This document shows, piece by piece, positions 1-11,611 of a stretch of DNA of 64,000 nucleotides. The DNA lies in assembly GCA_963969595.1 (NCBI GenBank), contig OZ018408.1, forward strand, positions 36,518,108 through 36,582,107. Reading direction: 5' to 3'. Numbering within the stretch: position 1 is the stretch's first letter; every line of letters begins with the position of its first letter. Position numbers and translations under genes: made by a program. This DNA is from Neckera pumila (Eukaryota; Streptophyta; Bryopsida; Hypnales; Neckeraceae). The notes beneath the pieces are model-generated. The model did no database searches, was not told the origin of the DNA, and worked only from the letters and a program-made list of their open reading frames with translations.

Positions 1-2168
1 AAATTAACCAGGTGGCACGAAGTGACCTTCGAATTCATGCCATCGGAATGGAAGCCGCCATTCGATCAAGCCACAGTACAAAGGCGCACTCAGGAGGATT
101 TGAACATATATCATCTTGGAACTTCGACAGGAGATCGAAACTTCAGGATTGAATCCATTGTTGGGTGTTTTGCGTGGAATGAGATAAGGTAGGAGGTCCG
201 TAACTGAAGCGTCCTCTAACTCAGGCAAAGGTGCATTTTTCTTTCCTATTGCACCAGAAATGTACAAATGGTGTACATTTAGGAGGTGGACTCTTTTAGT
301 GACAACTACGTTTCAAGTTCAAAAATTCGTAACTAAGCTTAATTCCAAGAAGCTCCAAAAAATATGAAATGACTTGGGTTAGATATATGTCAATTCTAGT
401 TGTTTTTCAAAGGACATTTTAAGAAGTATAACCTCCTTCAAATTAATTATCAACCCTTTAATGGGTGCAATTTATGGACCTCATACCTTAGTGCATTGAA
501 ATTGTATGATTTTCACATGAATTGCTTGAGTCAAAGACATACAAGAGACATATAGCACAAGATAGGTATCTTCAAGAAACCACTTCATGTAAAACATGTG
601 GTGCAACATGTTCCGCACACATTTCTTACAAGTGATAATTACAAGTTGCTAAACTTGCCATGTCTACCTGTAGTGTCTCTCAAGGGTTGGATTTCAAAGG
701 GTTGAGCACCACAAAGACTCCATGCACATTGCTATCTCTTTGCCTAAGGTAGACATACCTATGTCGATCCATCATGGATCTTCCCAATTATATATGTCCC
801 TAACAACTTTTCTCAGACATTTTAGTCCAATGATATATGGACTAATTATGTAGATAGAAATATAATTAGGAAGAAGGTCATGAATGAGTAAGGAAGGAAG
901 TCCATAAAGCTCTTAAAATATCTTACAATAATTTTTTCTTAAAAGACAACTCGAATTGACATCTAACCCAAGTCGCTTTCATATTTTTTGGAGCTTCATG
1001 GAATTAGTTATGAATTTTTGAAGTTGAAAAATTCATATTTTTTGAAAGGTTCATATTTTTGGAGCTTCAGTGGTCACTACAAGCATTGATCCATCTCTTG
1101 GAATGTACACTATTTGTGCAATCATTGGTAGTGCAAAATGTATCGTTGCATCAAGGCTTTTTTTTTTTTTGGCTTTCTGGTGCCAGATGGCACCAAAAAA
1201 AATAATCTAGCTAAAAAATGGTAAAAAACTTGGATGAAATCGCCAGATTGTGGATGAACACCAAATTATAGACATGTGATATGTGCTAATGTGATATTTT
1301 CTATCGGACATGGATGAATGTTGAAATTTGAAGCACCACTACAAAATTTTATATTGCCACTACGGCACTTCTTAAAAAATGAAAAAAACAAAAAAACTGC
1401 TCTATATAAGAAGATGCTTTTAGAGTACGTGCACTTTATGAACCTCCTACCGTAAGCCACTCCCAGGATTCCTCCCGTTCATTTTGCAAGGTGGTTCTCA
1501 ATTGCAATCCACAATTACTTGGATAAAACTGCGTAATCGAGCATTACGGGGTTTTCATCCAGTTCCAACTCTCATCCTCAATTTTTCATCCTTTCCTGCT
1601 CATGATTTACGTCGGGCAACGCCTTCGTTGTCGGGGATTGCAGGAAAAAAAGCGCCTCCTCATCGAGCTCTGCCCTCCTCGTCAGCACTTTTTTCCCGCA
1701 ATCCCCTCCTCCTTGGGCATTGCCCTATACTTAATGTTGCATTTCCTTTGCAGAATCTTAATAAGCTTATAGCATTGAAGGTGTTCTCCCGCCAGACAGA
1801 GACCAGACTCCTGTTTGGCCACATAAAACTGGAATCCCTCAATCAATATAATTACCTCTCATTCAATAAATACAAGCGATTATTGTTCCTCAGAAGTCTG
1901 AACCAAAGATGAGAGTTAAAGTTACCTGGATATGCCAAACGTTCTGCCTCCGTCACATGAGTTCAAAACAACAACCTGAGTCCTGACCTCAACCTAATGA
2001 TGCAAAACCATGATAAATAATCTCTCAGAGCATCTCCAATGGCAAGACAAAGATGGGAACAGAGATTTTGAAGTAGAGGGAAGTGGGCACCATTATGTTT
2101 TGGTGACTTAAAAAAAAATCGACCCAGTGTAAAGCCGGCAATCCAAACCTCAAATGGACTTTTATGCA
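1..2168. other. AT-rich intergenic DNA, no confident gene
   Basis: I recognise no gene here. Two open frames (87 codons on the - strand near 4-267 and 142 codons on the + strand at 1484-1912) have no recognisable motif and no clear splice context. A short hairpin lies near 1170-1190 (TGGTGCC, AGAT spacer, GGCACCA) between a poly-T and a poly-A run. The direct phrase 'gagcttcatggaattag...tcatattttttg' recurs near 985-1065, so there is some local repetition. Most of this is probably decayed transposon sequence. Confidence 0.5.
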
Positions 2169-2597
2169 TTACAGTGGAAACACCCAAAACCATCAATATG
2201 AGCAATTCAGCATAGTTGGAGGCACCTTTTCCTAAAAATATTATTTATGTAGTATTAGAAAGTGAAAATCATGAATTTAAAAAAAAATAGATTTTTCAGA
2301 TGTGGCATGTAATCTCTATGTCTTTTCAAAGTGTCGGCTCCCTAGACTATTGAAATTGTTACATAGGTGAGTTACCCTAAATTGAAATCTGCAAAGATCA
2401 ATAGACAATGAATCAAAGGGCAAAGAATCACAGTTAAGTATGTGTCTTTCAGATGCATCAATGAATTAGAGTTAAGCATTTGAAGTACAAATTAACAAAA
2501 GTTTAGGGACACATTAACAAAAGTCTAGGGACACATTAAGTGCTACTCTAGGGTACAAGAATGGGAACAAGGACGCTCTTGGGTGTTTCCACCTTAG
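2169..2597. mobile_element. MITE family M2, old copy
   Basis: The segment starts with GTGGAAACACCC preceded by TTACA, and ends GGGTGTTTCCACCTTAGGA, so the ends are inverted repeats of each other. The interior matches the copies at 11963-12366 and 54326-54723: 'CAATTCAGCATAGTTGGAGG' near the left end, and the 'GTCTAGGGACACATT' and 'ACAAGAATGGGAACA' phrases near the right end. This copy carries an extra short tandem duplication of the 'agtctagggacacattaacaaa' phrase near 2495-2540. It has no coding capacity and so is non-autonomous. I cannot assign the superfamily. Confidence 0.75.
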
Positions 2598-4061
2598 GAT
2601 TAGTGACACCTTCTTCATTGCACGCCCATTGTTCAAAGAATGAAAAATTGGTAGTTCCTCATTGGCTTCCCATGGCTATCCATAGCAAAATATTCTTCTT
2701 TTGCAAAATCTTCTCTACATCTATTATTTTCCCCCCAAGGTGAATAACGGACGTGAGGAAGATTTTTTTGAAGAAGTTCATTCTCACTTTTAGTGTGCGT
2801 TGCTCACGTTTTGCGCCTTCATCACACAATCTTTGATACTTTAGCCTTCATCATGCATTGCCCACGTTGTTGGCGTTCTGCGCATCCATTGCCAGTTGAG
2901 CATTCCGAATTTTGCGCATTCTCAACTTCTCATTCTCTACACCAGCAAAAGAGGTGTCACACCTTCTTCATGCAAAACGACTCTCTATTGGCTCCTCTTT
3001 TCTCTCACCAACTTCTCATTCTTTACAGAAGTTTGTTCCTCGGAGAAGGTGTAACTACCCCTATTATAAAAAGGAGAGGAAAGGATTCTACATCAAAATT
3101 GACCTTCCATGCAAAAAATAGAATTCCAATTTATTGGTATACATAATACATAACAAAGCTTGAAAAGGTGTGACAATCAAGACTTTTCCTATTGTAAGCC
3201 AACTTGCAAGCTCTTCATATTTGGCCAAATTACCGAGGCGGGGATAGAAAATGGTAGGATTGGGAATAAAGAGTGATCTATTTTGGTTGCATTGGAGTGT
3301 ATGTTTTGGAGTAGCCTCAATTCAACCGGGAACCACTACACCAACACCATAATGATGGGGCAACTCAAGAAAACATGCCCTGAAGCAACCAACACTGGTC
3401 TCTCTTTCTTAATGTGGTCACCATTTTTCTTCCCAACCTAGCAAGTTGGCCCAAAATGAAGAGCCTGCAACTTGGTTCACTACAGATAAAGACATAATTT
3501 TCATACCTTTTCAAGCATTGCTATGGCAATCAATGAATTGGATCTTCGCTTTTTTGCATAAAAAATCTTTTTCTAATGTAGAATTTTTTCCTCTCCTTTT
3601 TCTATAATGCAAAAAAGATCATTTCAGATTTGGATTGCCTTGTTTGCATTAGGTCCATTTTTTTAAAATTCACTAGAACAAAATGACATCCGCCTCTTAC
3701 ATTGGAAAATTTTGGTACTATACCAGTTTCCGCTTATGGATTGGAAATGCCCTAAGAATATGACACAAAGGAAAAATGGATGAAATGTACTATGGATCCC
3801 TTGAAATATTCTTCAACCCCTCCATCCTATCATGTCAAAGATAGGCCCATCAAACAAAAAAATTTCAATAGTTCAGTTGTGATTGGTCAATTCAATATTC
3901 ATATTATTCATTTGGTGTATAAAAGAGAGAAACAAGAAGTCAGAAGGCTTGTCAAATATAGATGTAAAATTATGACAAATCAAATTGAGAAAGTAGGCTA
4001 GTGTGAATGATCTTATGACACCTTTAATGCCATCCTATAAACCATTTGGTCATCAACAAAC
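2598..4061. other. Intergenic DNA with a degraded repeat, no gene
   Basis: Only short open frames without recognisable domains. The stretch near 3555-3760 (a T-rich run, 'taatgtaga', 'tataatg', then 'tttggtactata') is a diverged copy of a repeat also seen at 11612-11740 and 26783-26930. In this copy the position where the 10.7-kb copy carries a TTAA-targeted insertion is unoccupied, although the four bases have drifted (ctaa). Confidence 0.45.
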
Positions 4062-4208
4062 ACTAGTAGAAAATTCAGTTTTTCTGTTGTTTTGGTCTCG
4101 TTGATCCGGTCAATTTTTGACAAAAATATGTTGAACTCAACATATTTTTGTCAAAAATTGACCGGATCAACGAGACCAAAACAACAGAAAAACTGAATTT
4201 CTACTAGT
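4062..4208. mobile_element. 147-bp near-perfect foldback element, CACTA-like ends
   Basis: The two arms of about 72 bp are reverse complements apart from one 1-base length difference (AAAA against AAA) near the tips, separated by a 2-base centre (AC). The left end reads CACTAGTAGAAA and the right end TTTCTACTAGT, preceded and followed by AAA, which would fit a 3-bp CACTA-type target duplication if the last G has mutated. Such near-perfect symmetry means either recent formation or gene conversion. If transcribed, it would form one long hairpin RNA and could feed small-RNA processing. No protein is encoded. Confidence 0.8.
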
Positions 4209-4859
4209 AAAAAATGATGCGAGAAAGGATGGAAAGAATTTTGAAATAGTCTTCAAGCTAACATTTAACACTCCATACTCATTAATCTTTTCAAGCCCTT
4301 CAAACCACTTTCTCATACTAAACTTAAGTGAATTCTTATACTTCACTACACATTTAATGATATCATGTCTTACATTCTAAGTACAACGATTGTGATGAAT
4401 TGATCCTACGAGCCCTAAAATATTAGAATATTTGAGGCCACAATAGCTTTAAATACTTTCTTCCAAAAATATATTAAAGTCTTTTATTATTTTTAAGGGA
4501 TTTTTGTTTTTTGTTGAGATGAGCTCCCCTCCCTCACCAAAATAAATTCAAGTGAAAACTCCAATTGATTGTAAGATCACAATATCTAAATTTCAAAAAC
4601 TTTAGTGAAAAATAATATGTCCCAAGACTTGTGCATTTTGATAACATGTTGAAAAATTAGTTGAAATTACATGAAAAATATTTAACCAAAAGAAATTCAT
4701 ATTCATCTAATAAGATATTATTATGTGGAAGGAGATACATGATGAAAGAAAAATCTAAATTGCACCGGTGGTGAATGATGCTAACTAAGCATGATTCAAG
4801 AACTCAACCAAATGGATGTAGCAGTAAACAATGAAATGAGTCTCATTTTTCCAAAAGCA
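4209..4859. other. AT-rich intergenic DNA, no gene seen
   Basis: No open frame of note, no recognisable repeat end and no RNA gene seen. Confidence 0.4.
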
Positions 4860-5520
4860 AAGCAACATTGCCTTGCCTTCAACGGGCAGTACAAAAAAAA
4901 TCACAGAAAGTCAAAATAATTCTTTTTCAAATTTTTTTCTCAAAGATTATACTTTTGTCTATATGTGAAGCTTTGTTTCATTCAATTTGGACTAATAATG
5001 AGAAACTTATGGACAATTTTAGTTTTTTCGGCAATCTAAGCATCTACTTGAAAAAATAACTTATAGAATTCATTTTGGAACACAATTTCAGAATTTTTCC
5101 AAAAAAACTGTTAGACAAGGTAAGGTTTTCTTGCTAGAACAATCTCGCCATTGGAATTATTGTGATTCAATTCCATCTAAAAACTATTAACAATTTAGTT
5201 TTTTCTTCAATCTTGAACCCACCTCTACTTAAACAATTTTTTAATAAGTGAAAATAAAGTTAGAATTTTTTGTAATTTTTTTCCTCATTTTTTTGGATAA
5301 ATTCTCAACTCAACTAATTTATATAAATAAGTAGAAAATCAAAATCAATAGTGCAAAAAATTTGAACCTAAAAAGATTCAAAGCCAAAAAATGTAGTCAA
5401 GCAAGGTGCAAAAAAACTTGTTTTCTTCACTTTAAATGCATATATCTTACAATCTACATGGTCAAAGTTTCTGAAATTTCTTCCACATATTCATATACTA
5501 GTCAAGTATAAGATATATGG
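4860..5520 (+). repeat. Internal fragment of the TTAA/piggyBac-type MITE
   Basis: The order of phrases matches the interior of the complete copy at 16025-16937: a GGGCAG-containing start, 'ctcaaagattatacttttgtctat', 'gagaaacttatggacaatt', 'ataacttatagaattcattt', 'cttacaatctacatggtcaaag', 'ctagtcaagtataagat'. Both conserved termini are missing. The right side runs into a fragment of a CACTA-like MITE. Confidence 0.6.
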
Positions 5521-5549
5521 TTGGATATGCAAAAAAAAAAAAATTTTGA

Positions 5550-5672
5550 AGTTCTTTAAACATGTATTTTAAATAAATTTTTTTGAAAATCTCCTTAAAG
5601 GTCATTATTTAAAATCATGTGTCTAGGACTATACTTTAAAACTCACTTAAAAGCCCTTTTCGCTTGTAGTGT
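5550..5672 (+). repeat. Right half of a CACTA-like MITE
   Basis: This resembles the right arm of the complete element at 25972-26194: 'gaaaatctccttaaaggtcat', then 'ctaggactatact', then 'aaaactcactt', ending TCGCTTGTAGTG. The left arm is absent, so it is a truncated relic. Confidence 0.65.
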
Positions 5673-6489
5673 TTGAACATAATTCCTATGTTTTAACAAT
5701 GAGTGGTCAAGCGCTCATTTTCAAATTATCCCATACCCTTTGAAGATTCATGAGGATCAATGGATTTGGTTATAAAAACATTAGATGAGATTCGGGAGTC
5801 TTAGAAGGCTTTGAGTTCCCCTGCTGTCTACTGCGTTCCCAGACTGCAGGAACGCAAGAGCAGCAGCTGGCTGACGTGGTCGAGCGACTGCCACGTCACT
5901 TTTTGAAAAAAATAAAAAATAAAAAAAATTTGCTTAAAATGATATTTTGGTAAAAAAAAACTAATTTTTTTTTGAAATTTTTTTTTTTCTGACACATCTG
6001 TACCGGCGTTCACTGAATCTGGGCAGATCAAGGAACAAGCCTGAAACGGCCCTCCAAGACCCCCAAATATCATCTAATGCGACCTCTCCACCCATCATTC
6101 CAACAAGTGTCAAAGAAGCAATTGTATCAATTTACCATCAAACTTTTTTGAATGGAAGTTTGTCGATTGACAAATTGGTATTTGATTCAATGGATTCTTT
6201 GGGCATTTATTTTATTTTATTTGAATGGAGGATTTAGAAGTAATTGCCCATTTGACCACAAAAAGCTATAAAGCATCTGCCTCCTTGACACCACCTTCTT
6301 ATAGATTGTGACAAGTTTATGATTTCAATAAATTATCAAAGAAGTACAGGGCCTAAACCTTGGCTAAAAGCTTACCCATGGCCCTATCCAAGCTCTTTTG
6401 GGCATGGTATTGCAATTTTTGCTTCCGTGTAAAGAGCCTTGCCCATGTCGCCCCTTGTCCATTGATAATGACATTTTCCTCCATAATTT
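5673..6489. other. Intergenic DNA, no gene seen
   Basis: Open frames of about 80 codons occur on both strands (5828-6073 and 6360-6599) but show no domain. Around 5880-5990 there are long A and T homopolymer runs. Confidence 0.4.
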
Positions 6490-6588
6490 TTCAAAGACAA
6501 ATTCAAATGAAAAAAATAAAATTATACTTAGTGAGCTACCCAAAATCGCTATATTACCAAAAAATGCAGCTTAGTCCTTTAGGGGTTA
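6490..6588 (-). repeat. Terminal fragment of the TTAA/piggyBac-type MITE
   Basis: It ends GTCCTTTAGGGG followed by TTAA (6585-6588). The preceding phrase 'tagtgagctacccaaaatcgctat' matches the right ends of the copies at 8821-9744 and 10694-11611. The other end is missing. Confidence 0.65.
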
Positions 6589-6597
6589 ATAACTTAT

Positions 6598-6750
6598 GAA
6601 TACAATATCCAAACGCCACATTCTCTGGTGTATAGGATCTTTTTTTCCCTTGCCAATAAGAACATATGAAAATTTGACAAGTCTAATAATAATATTAACG
6701 AGGCCCCATAGCAAAAAGTGGCAGTTTTGGAGGTATCCACCTTAGAGCAA
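6598..6750. repeat. Dispersed repeat family M3, copy 1
   Basis: Shares an ordered set of phrases with 14545-14700 and 26985-27150: 'ccaaacgccacattctctggtgtat', then 'aaaatttgacaagtctaataat', then 'agcaaaaagtggcagtttt', ending in a 'gtatccacctta' phrase. It is non-coding. The ends are not resolved well enough to name a superfamily. Confidence 0.55.
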
Positions 6751-7358
6751 TTCCACAAAAAGGCGCCAAAGGCACTCAACACGGACAATGGGCGGGCTGT
6801 GATTAAAAAATTGCCTCACGGCACATACGCCAAGTGCAAAAATATGCCTGACCACTTCAAAAAATGAAGGTGGGACGTTAAATCTGTTTCACAAAGTGCG
6901 CTCGGGCTAATATGGCCCATTTTTGATACAATGGGGCCCAACGCAGCGCGCGGGTGGTTGGGCGCAGCTGTAGTATACAGAGCTGCAAGACATAATCATG
7001 ATAAAATAAAGGACAATGACAAACATTCATGGCGGTGGTTTTTAGGATTTAGGACGGCGAGTTAGGATTTAGATGTTTTCTTTTAAGTATGAGAGATTGA
7101 GTTCCTATTCGTTCTAGTTTATATATTTCACATTGTTTGTCTTACCTTCTACCACCTAATATGTATATAAAGCGTTGTCTTCTCAAATCAAAACACAAAT
7201 CATGGATGACTTTCAAAACAAAGTGAGATAGATGTGTCATCATGCCACGTTAGCATGGACCCATTTTGAATGGACAATTTATTATCCTACGTCCTAGAGA
7301 TGGACAACATTCAAACAATTATTAAACTTCTACTAGAAACCGCAGGCGGGCAACATCG
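6751..7358. other. Intergenic DNA, locally GC-richer, no gene seen
   Basis: Around 6780-6970 base composition rises (runs such as 'gcagcgcgcgggtggttgggcgcag') without a usable reading frame. It may be a relic of a mobile element; I see nothing diagnostic. Confidence 0.35.
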
Positions 7359-7460
7359 TTTTTCAGATGAAATAATGAATATTTTTGGATGAAATAATGA
7401 ATGTTTTCAGATGACATAATGAACGTTTTTGGATGAAATAATGAGCATTTTTGGATGAAA
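7359..7460. repeat. 22-bp tandem repeat, about 4.6 units
   Basis: The unit is close to TTTTTGGATGAAATAATGAA plus two variable bases. Copies alternate between TTTTCAGATGA and TTTTTGGATGA starts. It is a minisatellite with no coding function visible. Confidence 0.85.
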
Positions 7461-8410
7461 ATTCCATTATGCCTGGTTACACGATTTTGCCTGAGTAAAC
7501 GGCCATTATGGATGTGGAACCTTGATTGCGGCACGGAATCCCCCGCCTCTTGAACGGGACGGATCCTGGCAGCAGTTTACAAAAACCCAAAAACCCAGTG
7601 CCAAATCAGCCATAAAAGTCCAGTTTTTGTTTATTAATCCTTCCTTTGTCCCAAGCATTGCACATGGAAATTTAGGAACTCCAGAGACTCCCTCTGATAA
7701 AAGGTTTTGGCTTTATGATGGACGGTTTCTGACCCACATCCAGTATCATCAACTTTTGCTGCATCTGCTCAGTGCTCGATGTGGCATGAATGGCATTCCC
7801 ATTGACCAAGCTGCACCACCGGAAAACTAGGACGGAAGGAGAGACCGTTCACATTTCCCCTTTTGTACTAGGGTACAACCTGACTTCCATTCATGAGCCT
7901 CTCCAGTAGTTGGCAGTTTGGCACACACTCTCACAACCACTTCAGTAAATCCATATGGTACACTCAATTCTTGCATTTGTGTATAAATCTCGTAAGGTAA
8001 CTAAGGTAGACAAGCCTATTACCACTCTGATTTGCAATCTGAGTATATTGGGGCCAATTCCAAGAAGGGCATGTATTTTCAGAGGTGTGCGCTTGTTTTG
8101 CAAATCAAACCCAAGTGGAATTATAATTTTTCAATCAAAATTGTAATTTTTGTGAATTTTTGAAGTGTCAACCCTGAAATTATAAAACCACTTGTAGACT
8201 GGAGTCATAAACATCACACCAACAAACCATAACCACCCTTCCATGTATCTATTAGCACGTAAGTATGGACCAATGAAAAATTGACACATTAGTCTTGATG
8301 ATATCAATGCTCTGATTTTGTCAGGAAAGTGAGTGGAGTTGGATGAGTATAGTGACGAAAATGGGGCCAAAACTAGGATGGCGGAAATAGGAAGCTGGCG
8401 GCTTTAGGTT
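7461..8410. other. Intergenic DNA, no confident gene
   Basis: A 102-codon frame at 7522-7830 (+) has no recognised motif; without splice or homology support I do not call it. The rest holds only short frames. Confidence 0.4.
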
Positions 8411-8498
8411 GGTTTACCTTACACCTAAAATTGCACATTGGATATTCTTGCTTAAAATGTACTCTCACTATTCATATGACTCTATGATCGCCTTAGGT

Positions 8499-8783
8499 AA
8501 GGTAACTACACCTAAAATCGCACAGTCCTTAAAAGCGCACAACGGATATTCTTGCCTAAAATATACTCTCACTATTCATATGACTCTCTGATCGCTTTTA
8601 GGTGCACCTATTTTCAGCACTTTGAAAATTTGTAGTTTATTCACACGGTATCCAAAAAATTCATTCTAAGAGAATCTAGAATCCTGTTTTGACTACCAAT
8701 GGGACCCCACAATTTATTTTTCAATATAATAGTGAAAACCATGCTGAATTGCTTAACTGTGCAATTTAAGGTGCAGTTACCTT
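8499..8783 (+). mobile_element. M1 MITE, complete, nested in another M1
   Basis: The 285-bp element begins AAGGTAACTACACCTAAAAT and ends AAGGTGCAGTTACCTT; the two ends are near-perfect inverted repeats of about 29 bp. It lies inside the outer M1 copy at the position that reads 'ttttaggtgcacct' in unbroken copies. It is non-coding. The TIRs do not let me name the superfamily. Confidence 0.9.
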
Positions 8784-8820
8784 ACACCTACTCTCAGCAC
8801 TTTGGAAATTCGTAGTTTAT

Positions 8821-9744
8821 TCCCTAAAGGTTTTTGACTATGTTTTCACCAAAAATGCTTGAAAACTGCCATTTCTAATACAAGTACCAAACTTTAGAAA
8901 AAAACATTTTTGGACATATGTAACCGTAAGATCTTGTAGTGCACTGGTTTGAGAATATGTGGAAAAAATTGTAGAATTTTCCACCATGTAGATTGCAAGA
9001 TATTAGTGTTTGAATTGAGAAAAATCCAATTTTGGTCCCTTCGAAAAATCGGGCAGCTGCACTTCACAAGGTCACATTTGTATAAAAAAAAGTGTCCAAA
9101 ATGGTGGTTACTCTTTAGATTCATTTTTGAAGTCAAGTTGGCTACATGCTTGAAAAATTTCAAATCATTTGGAATTGCACAACATATAGGAAAAATATAG
9201 TAAGTAGAAAAAAGTGGAGAATGATTCAAAACACTAAAATGTTTGCAATTTAATTATAGAATTGAAAAATGCCAATCCCAGTGGTTCTAATATTGTAATA
9301 ACCTATCTACACCCAATGTTTTTATTTTTGTTCAAAAATATTGAAAATTGAGTTAAATAAAGGACTTTAAAGTTTATTTTAGAGTAGGGAATCTATATTG
9401 CCCGCAAACTAGAACACCTCAAAATTTCATCTCATAAATAAAAACGGAATGATTCAAAGCATTCCGTGTATGTATAAATCTAGAGAACCAATTTCAAATT
9501 TTTATTTTTTTTAAAAGTGATTTTTTAAGAATTTTTTTAGCTACCCGCCGAGCATTGAAAATCACATATCATACAATAACTTTTTAACCATGCGGTCAAA
9601 AGCTATGAAAATTGTTGGGCCTTAAAGCTACTCCTCGAGAAAAGGTTGTGTGAAAATTTCAAAGAAAAAAAATAAAAACTCCACTCGTAGTGAGCTACCC
9701 AAAAATGCTATGTTCTCAAAAAAGCATGTTCAGTGCTTTAGGGG
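8821..9744 (-). mobile_element. TTAA-type (piggyBac-like) MITE with TTAT duplication
   Basis: This 924-bp element has inverted ends (TCCCTAAAGG on the left, CTTTAGGGG on the right) and is flanked by TTAT on both sides (8817-8820 and 9745-9748). The unoccupied form of the site is visible in other M1 copies: GTAGTTTATTCACACGG near 8634. Insertion there duplicated four bases. The interior matches the copies at 10694-11611 and, in reverse orientation, at 16025-16937. No protein is encoded. A TTAA-like 4-bp duplication with CCC-starting termini is the signature of the piggyBac superfamily; the family assignment is therefore an inference from ends and target site. Confidence 0.85.
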
Positions 9745-9904
9745 TTATTCACATGGTGTTCAAAAAATGCATTTTAAGATAATTCAAAATCCCCTTTTGA
9801 CTACCAAGAGGACCCTAAAAAAAATTCAATTTAATAGTGAAAACCATGCTAAATCATGTTGAGTTGCTTAACTGTGCAATTTAAGGTGTCGTTACCTTAC
9901 TAAT

Positions 9905-10420
9905 TCATATACTTAGTTCACACAAATCAAATATTACATTTGAAATTCAAAGAGATACATTGATACATATTTTGAAAACTGTGACCTCCAAAAACACGCC
10001 GTTATTTTTTTTTTGACACAAATGAAATGGAATTTCATTGCACGGGGTAGAAAATATGTCTTTTATATAACATTCACTAGTGTGCATTGCAATTGTCTTA
10101 GCTTTGTAGTAGATGGTGTGGAATATTCCACATCTAGCAAGCTTCATACTCACTGCATTTTTGCATCCTCTACATGTCCCTTTTTGATGTGGAATACTTC
10201 ATACCATCTATTCTAAGTCCAGACAGAGATTGTATATGCTATTGAATGTTATGTAGGTCTAAAATGTCGTCAATTAAAGTGCTAGTTTGACATCCAAACA
10301 TGAATCCAGAACTGAGTGTTGGAAAATATGGACCCCTATATGCCATGACTCATCTTTCAATTTAAAGTTTTGTATTAGTCCTAAAAAGACATGTCATATT
10401 TAGGCTTGGTCAAACTTCAT
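9905..10420 (+). repeat. Repeat unit duplicated at 11800-12740
   Basis: Shares a long, ordered, roughly 80-90 percent similar stretch with 11800-12740: 'acacaaatcaaa...attacatttga', 'gatacattgatac', 'atgacctccaaaaaca', 'gacacaaatg', 'gtagatggtgtggaatattc', 'tgaatgttatgtaggtct'. This copy lacks the M2 MITE that interrupts the other one, so it serves as the unoccupied reference for 11963-12366. It includes the pair GTGGAATATTCCAC, a perfect palindrome. Confidence 0.7.
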
Positions 10421-10693
10421 TAATCCCTAAAATCACAAGGCAATGATCATTTTTATTTAAAATTGTGCTCCAATGCAACTGGTATGGAAACCTCCACTTT
10501 CACGGTCCAGTAACGACCACCCGGGACTGGAAAATTTTGTCATTTTGCCTACCCCGAAAAGCTCTTGGTAAGTTGATTTGTGGGAGTCATCATGACAAAA
10601 TGCGGTAGTACCAATGGATGCCAAGAAAAGTTTATTGGTATGTGCGCAAATCAATTCAACCTTCCTTATTTCCATGAAAAGTCCTTTTTTTAA
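10421..10693. repeat. Degraded copy of the 26.6-kb repeat, left of a TTAA insertion
   Basis: Phrases such as 'ttgtgctccaatgcaac', 'aatcaattcaa', 'ccatgaaaagtc' match 26590-26786. It forms the left flank of the MITE at 10694-11611; the right flank (from 11612) continues the same repeat. Confidence 0.6.
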
Positions 10694-11611
10694 CCCATAA
10701 AGGTCGGAGACTATGTTTTCACCAAAAAAACACTCCAAAACTGCCATTTCTAGTATAAGTATCAAATTTTAGAAATAAAACATTTTTGGACACATAAAAT
10801 TGTTGGATCTTGTAGTAAACTTGTTTGAGAATATGTAGAAAAAATTTCAGAATTTTCCACCTTGTAGATTGATTGATATTAGCATTTGAATTGACAAAAC
10901 CCCTTTTGGGGGCCCTGCGAAAAACGGGCAGCTGCACTTCCCAAGGTCACTATTAAATGAAAAAATGTCCAAAATGGTGGTTACTCCTTGGAATAATTCT
11001 TCAAAGCAAGTTGGCTACATGCTTGAAAAAGTTCAGATCATTTGGAATTGTTCAACATATAGGAAAAAAAGAGGTTGTAGAAAGAAGTAGAGAATGATTC
11101 AAAACACAAAATTGTTAAGAATTTAATTATGGAATTGAAGAATGTCAATCTCAATGGTTCTAATGTTGCAATAAACAATATACATCCTATGCTTTTATTT
11201 TTTTCAAAAAATAATAAAAATTGAGTTAAATAAAGGACTTCAAAGTTCATTTACAGTACGGAATCCATAGCTGCCCACAAACTAGAACACCTCATAATTT
11301 TCATCTCATAAATCAAAATGGATTAATTCAAATCTTTACACGTATATATAAATCTAAAGAACCAATTTCAAGTTTTTATATTTTTAAAAAATGATTTTTT
11401 TGAATTTTTTTGAGCTGCCCGCCAACTATTGAAAATGACACATCATCCAATAACTTTTTAAGCATGTAGCCAGAAGTTTTGAAAATTGTTGAGCCTTAAA
11501 GATAATCCCTTAGGCACACATTGTGTGAAAATTTTTAAGTAAAATTTCCGTTCATAGTGAGCTGCCCAAAATCGCTATGTTGCCAAAAATCACCGTTTGG
11601 TCCTTTAGGGG
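10694..11611 (-). mobile_element. TTAA-type (piggyBac-like) MITE, complete
   Basis: This 918-bp element has termini CCCATAAAGGTC and GGTCCTTTAGGGG and sits between two TTAA tetranucleotides (10690-10693 and 11612-11615). The paralogous unoccupied site is at 26771-26800, which reads AAAAGTCTTTTTTTAATGTA. The element therefore inserted at TTAA and duplicated it. The interior matches the copy at 8821-9744 along its whole length (for example 'gccatttctagtataagta', 'aaaacgggcagctgcacttc', 'gttggctacatgcttgaaaaa'). It has no coding frame and must depend on a transposase supplied in trans. Confidence 0.9.

Larger units (their letters stand above)
8411..9898 (+). mobile_element. M1 MITE split by two later insertions
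   Basis: The left part (8411-8498) and the right parts (8784-8820 and 9745-9898) together make one M1 MITE of about 280 bp, matching the complete copy at 18245-18530 in order: the left end with 'acctaaaattgcac', 'ggatattcttgc', 'ttcatatgactctatgatcgc', then 'cagcactttgg', 'gtagtttatt', then 'ttattcacatggtgt', 'aaaaaatgcatt', 'gtgaaaaccatgc', and the terminal 'gttacctta'. A second M1 copy (8499-8783) and a TTAA-type MITE (8821-9744) sit inside it. This gives a relative age order: the outer MITE is the oldest. Confidence 0.85.

Noticed and set aside
1484..1912. 142-codon open frame on the + strand
   Set aside because: It starts without ATG context, shows no domain, and overlaps a frame on the other strand.
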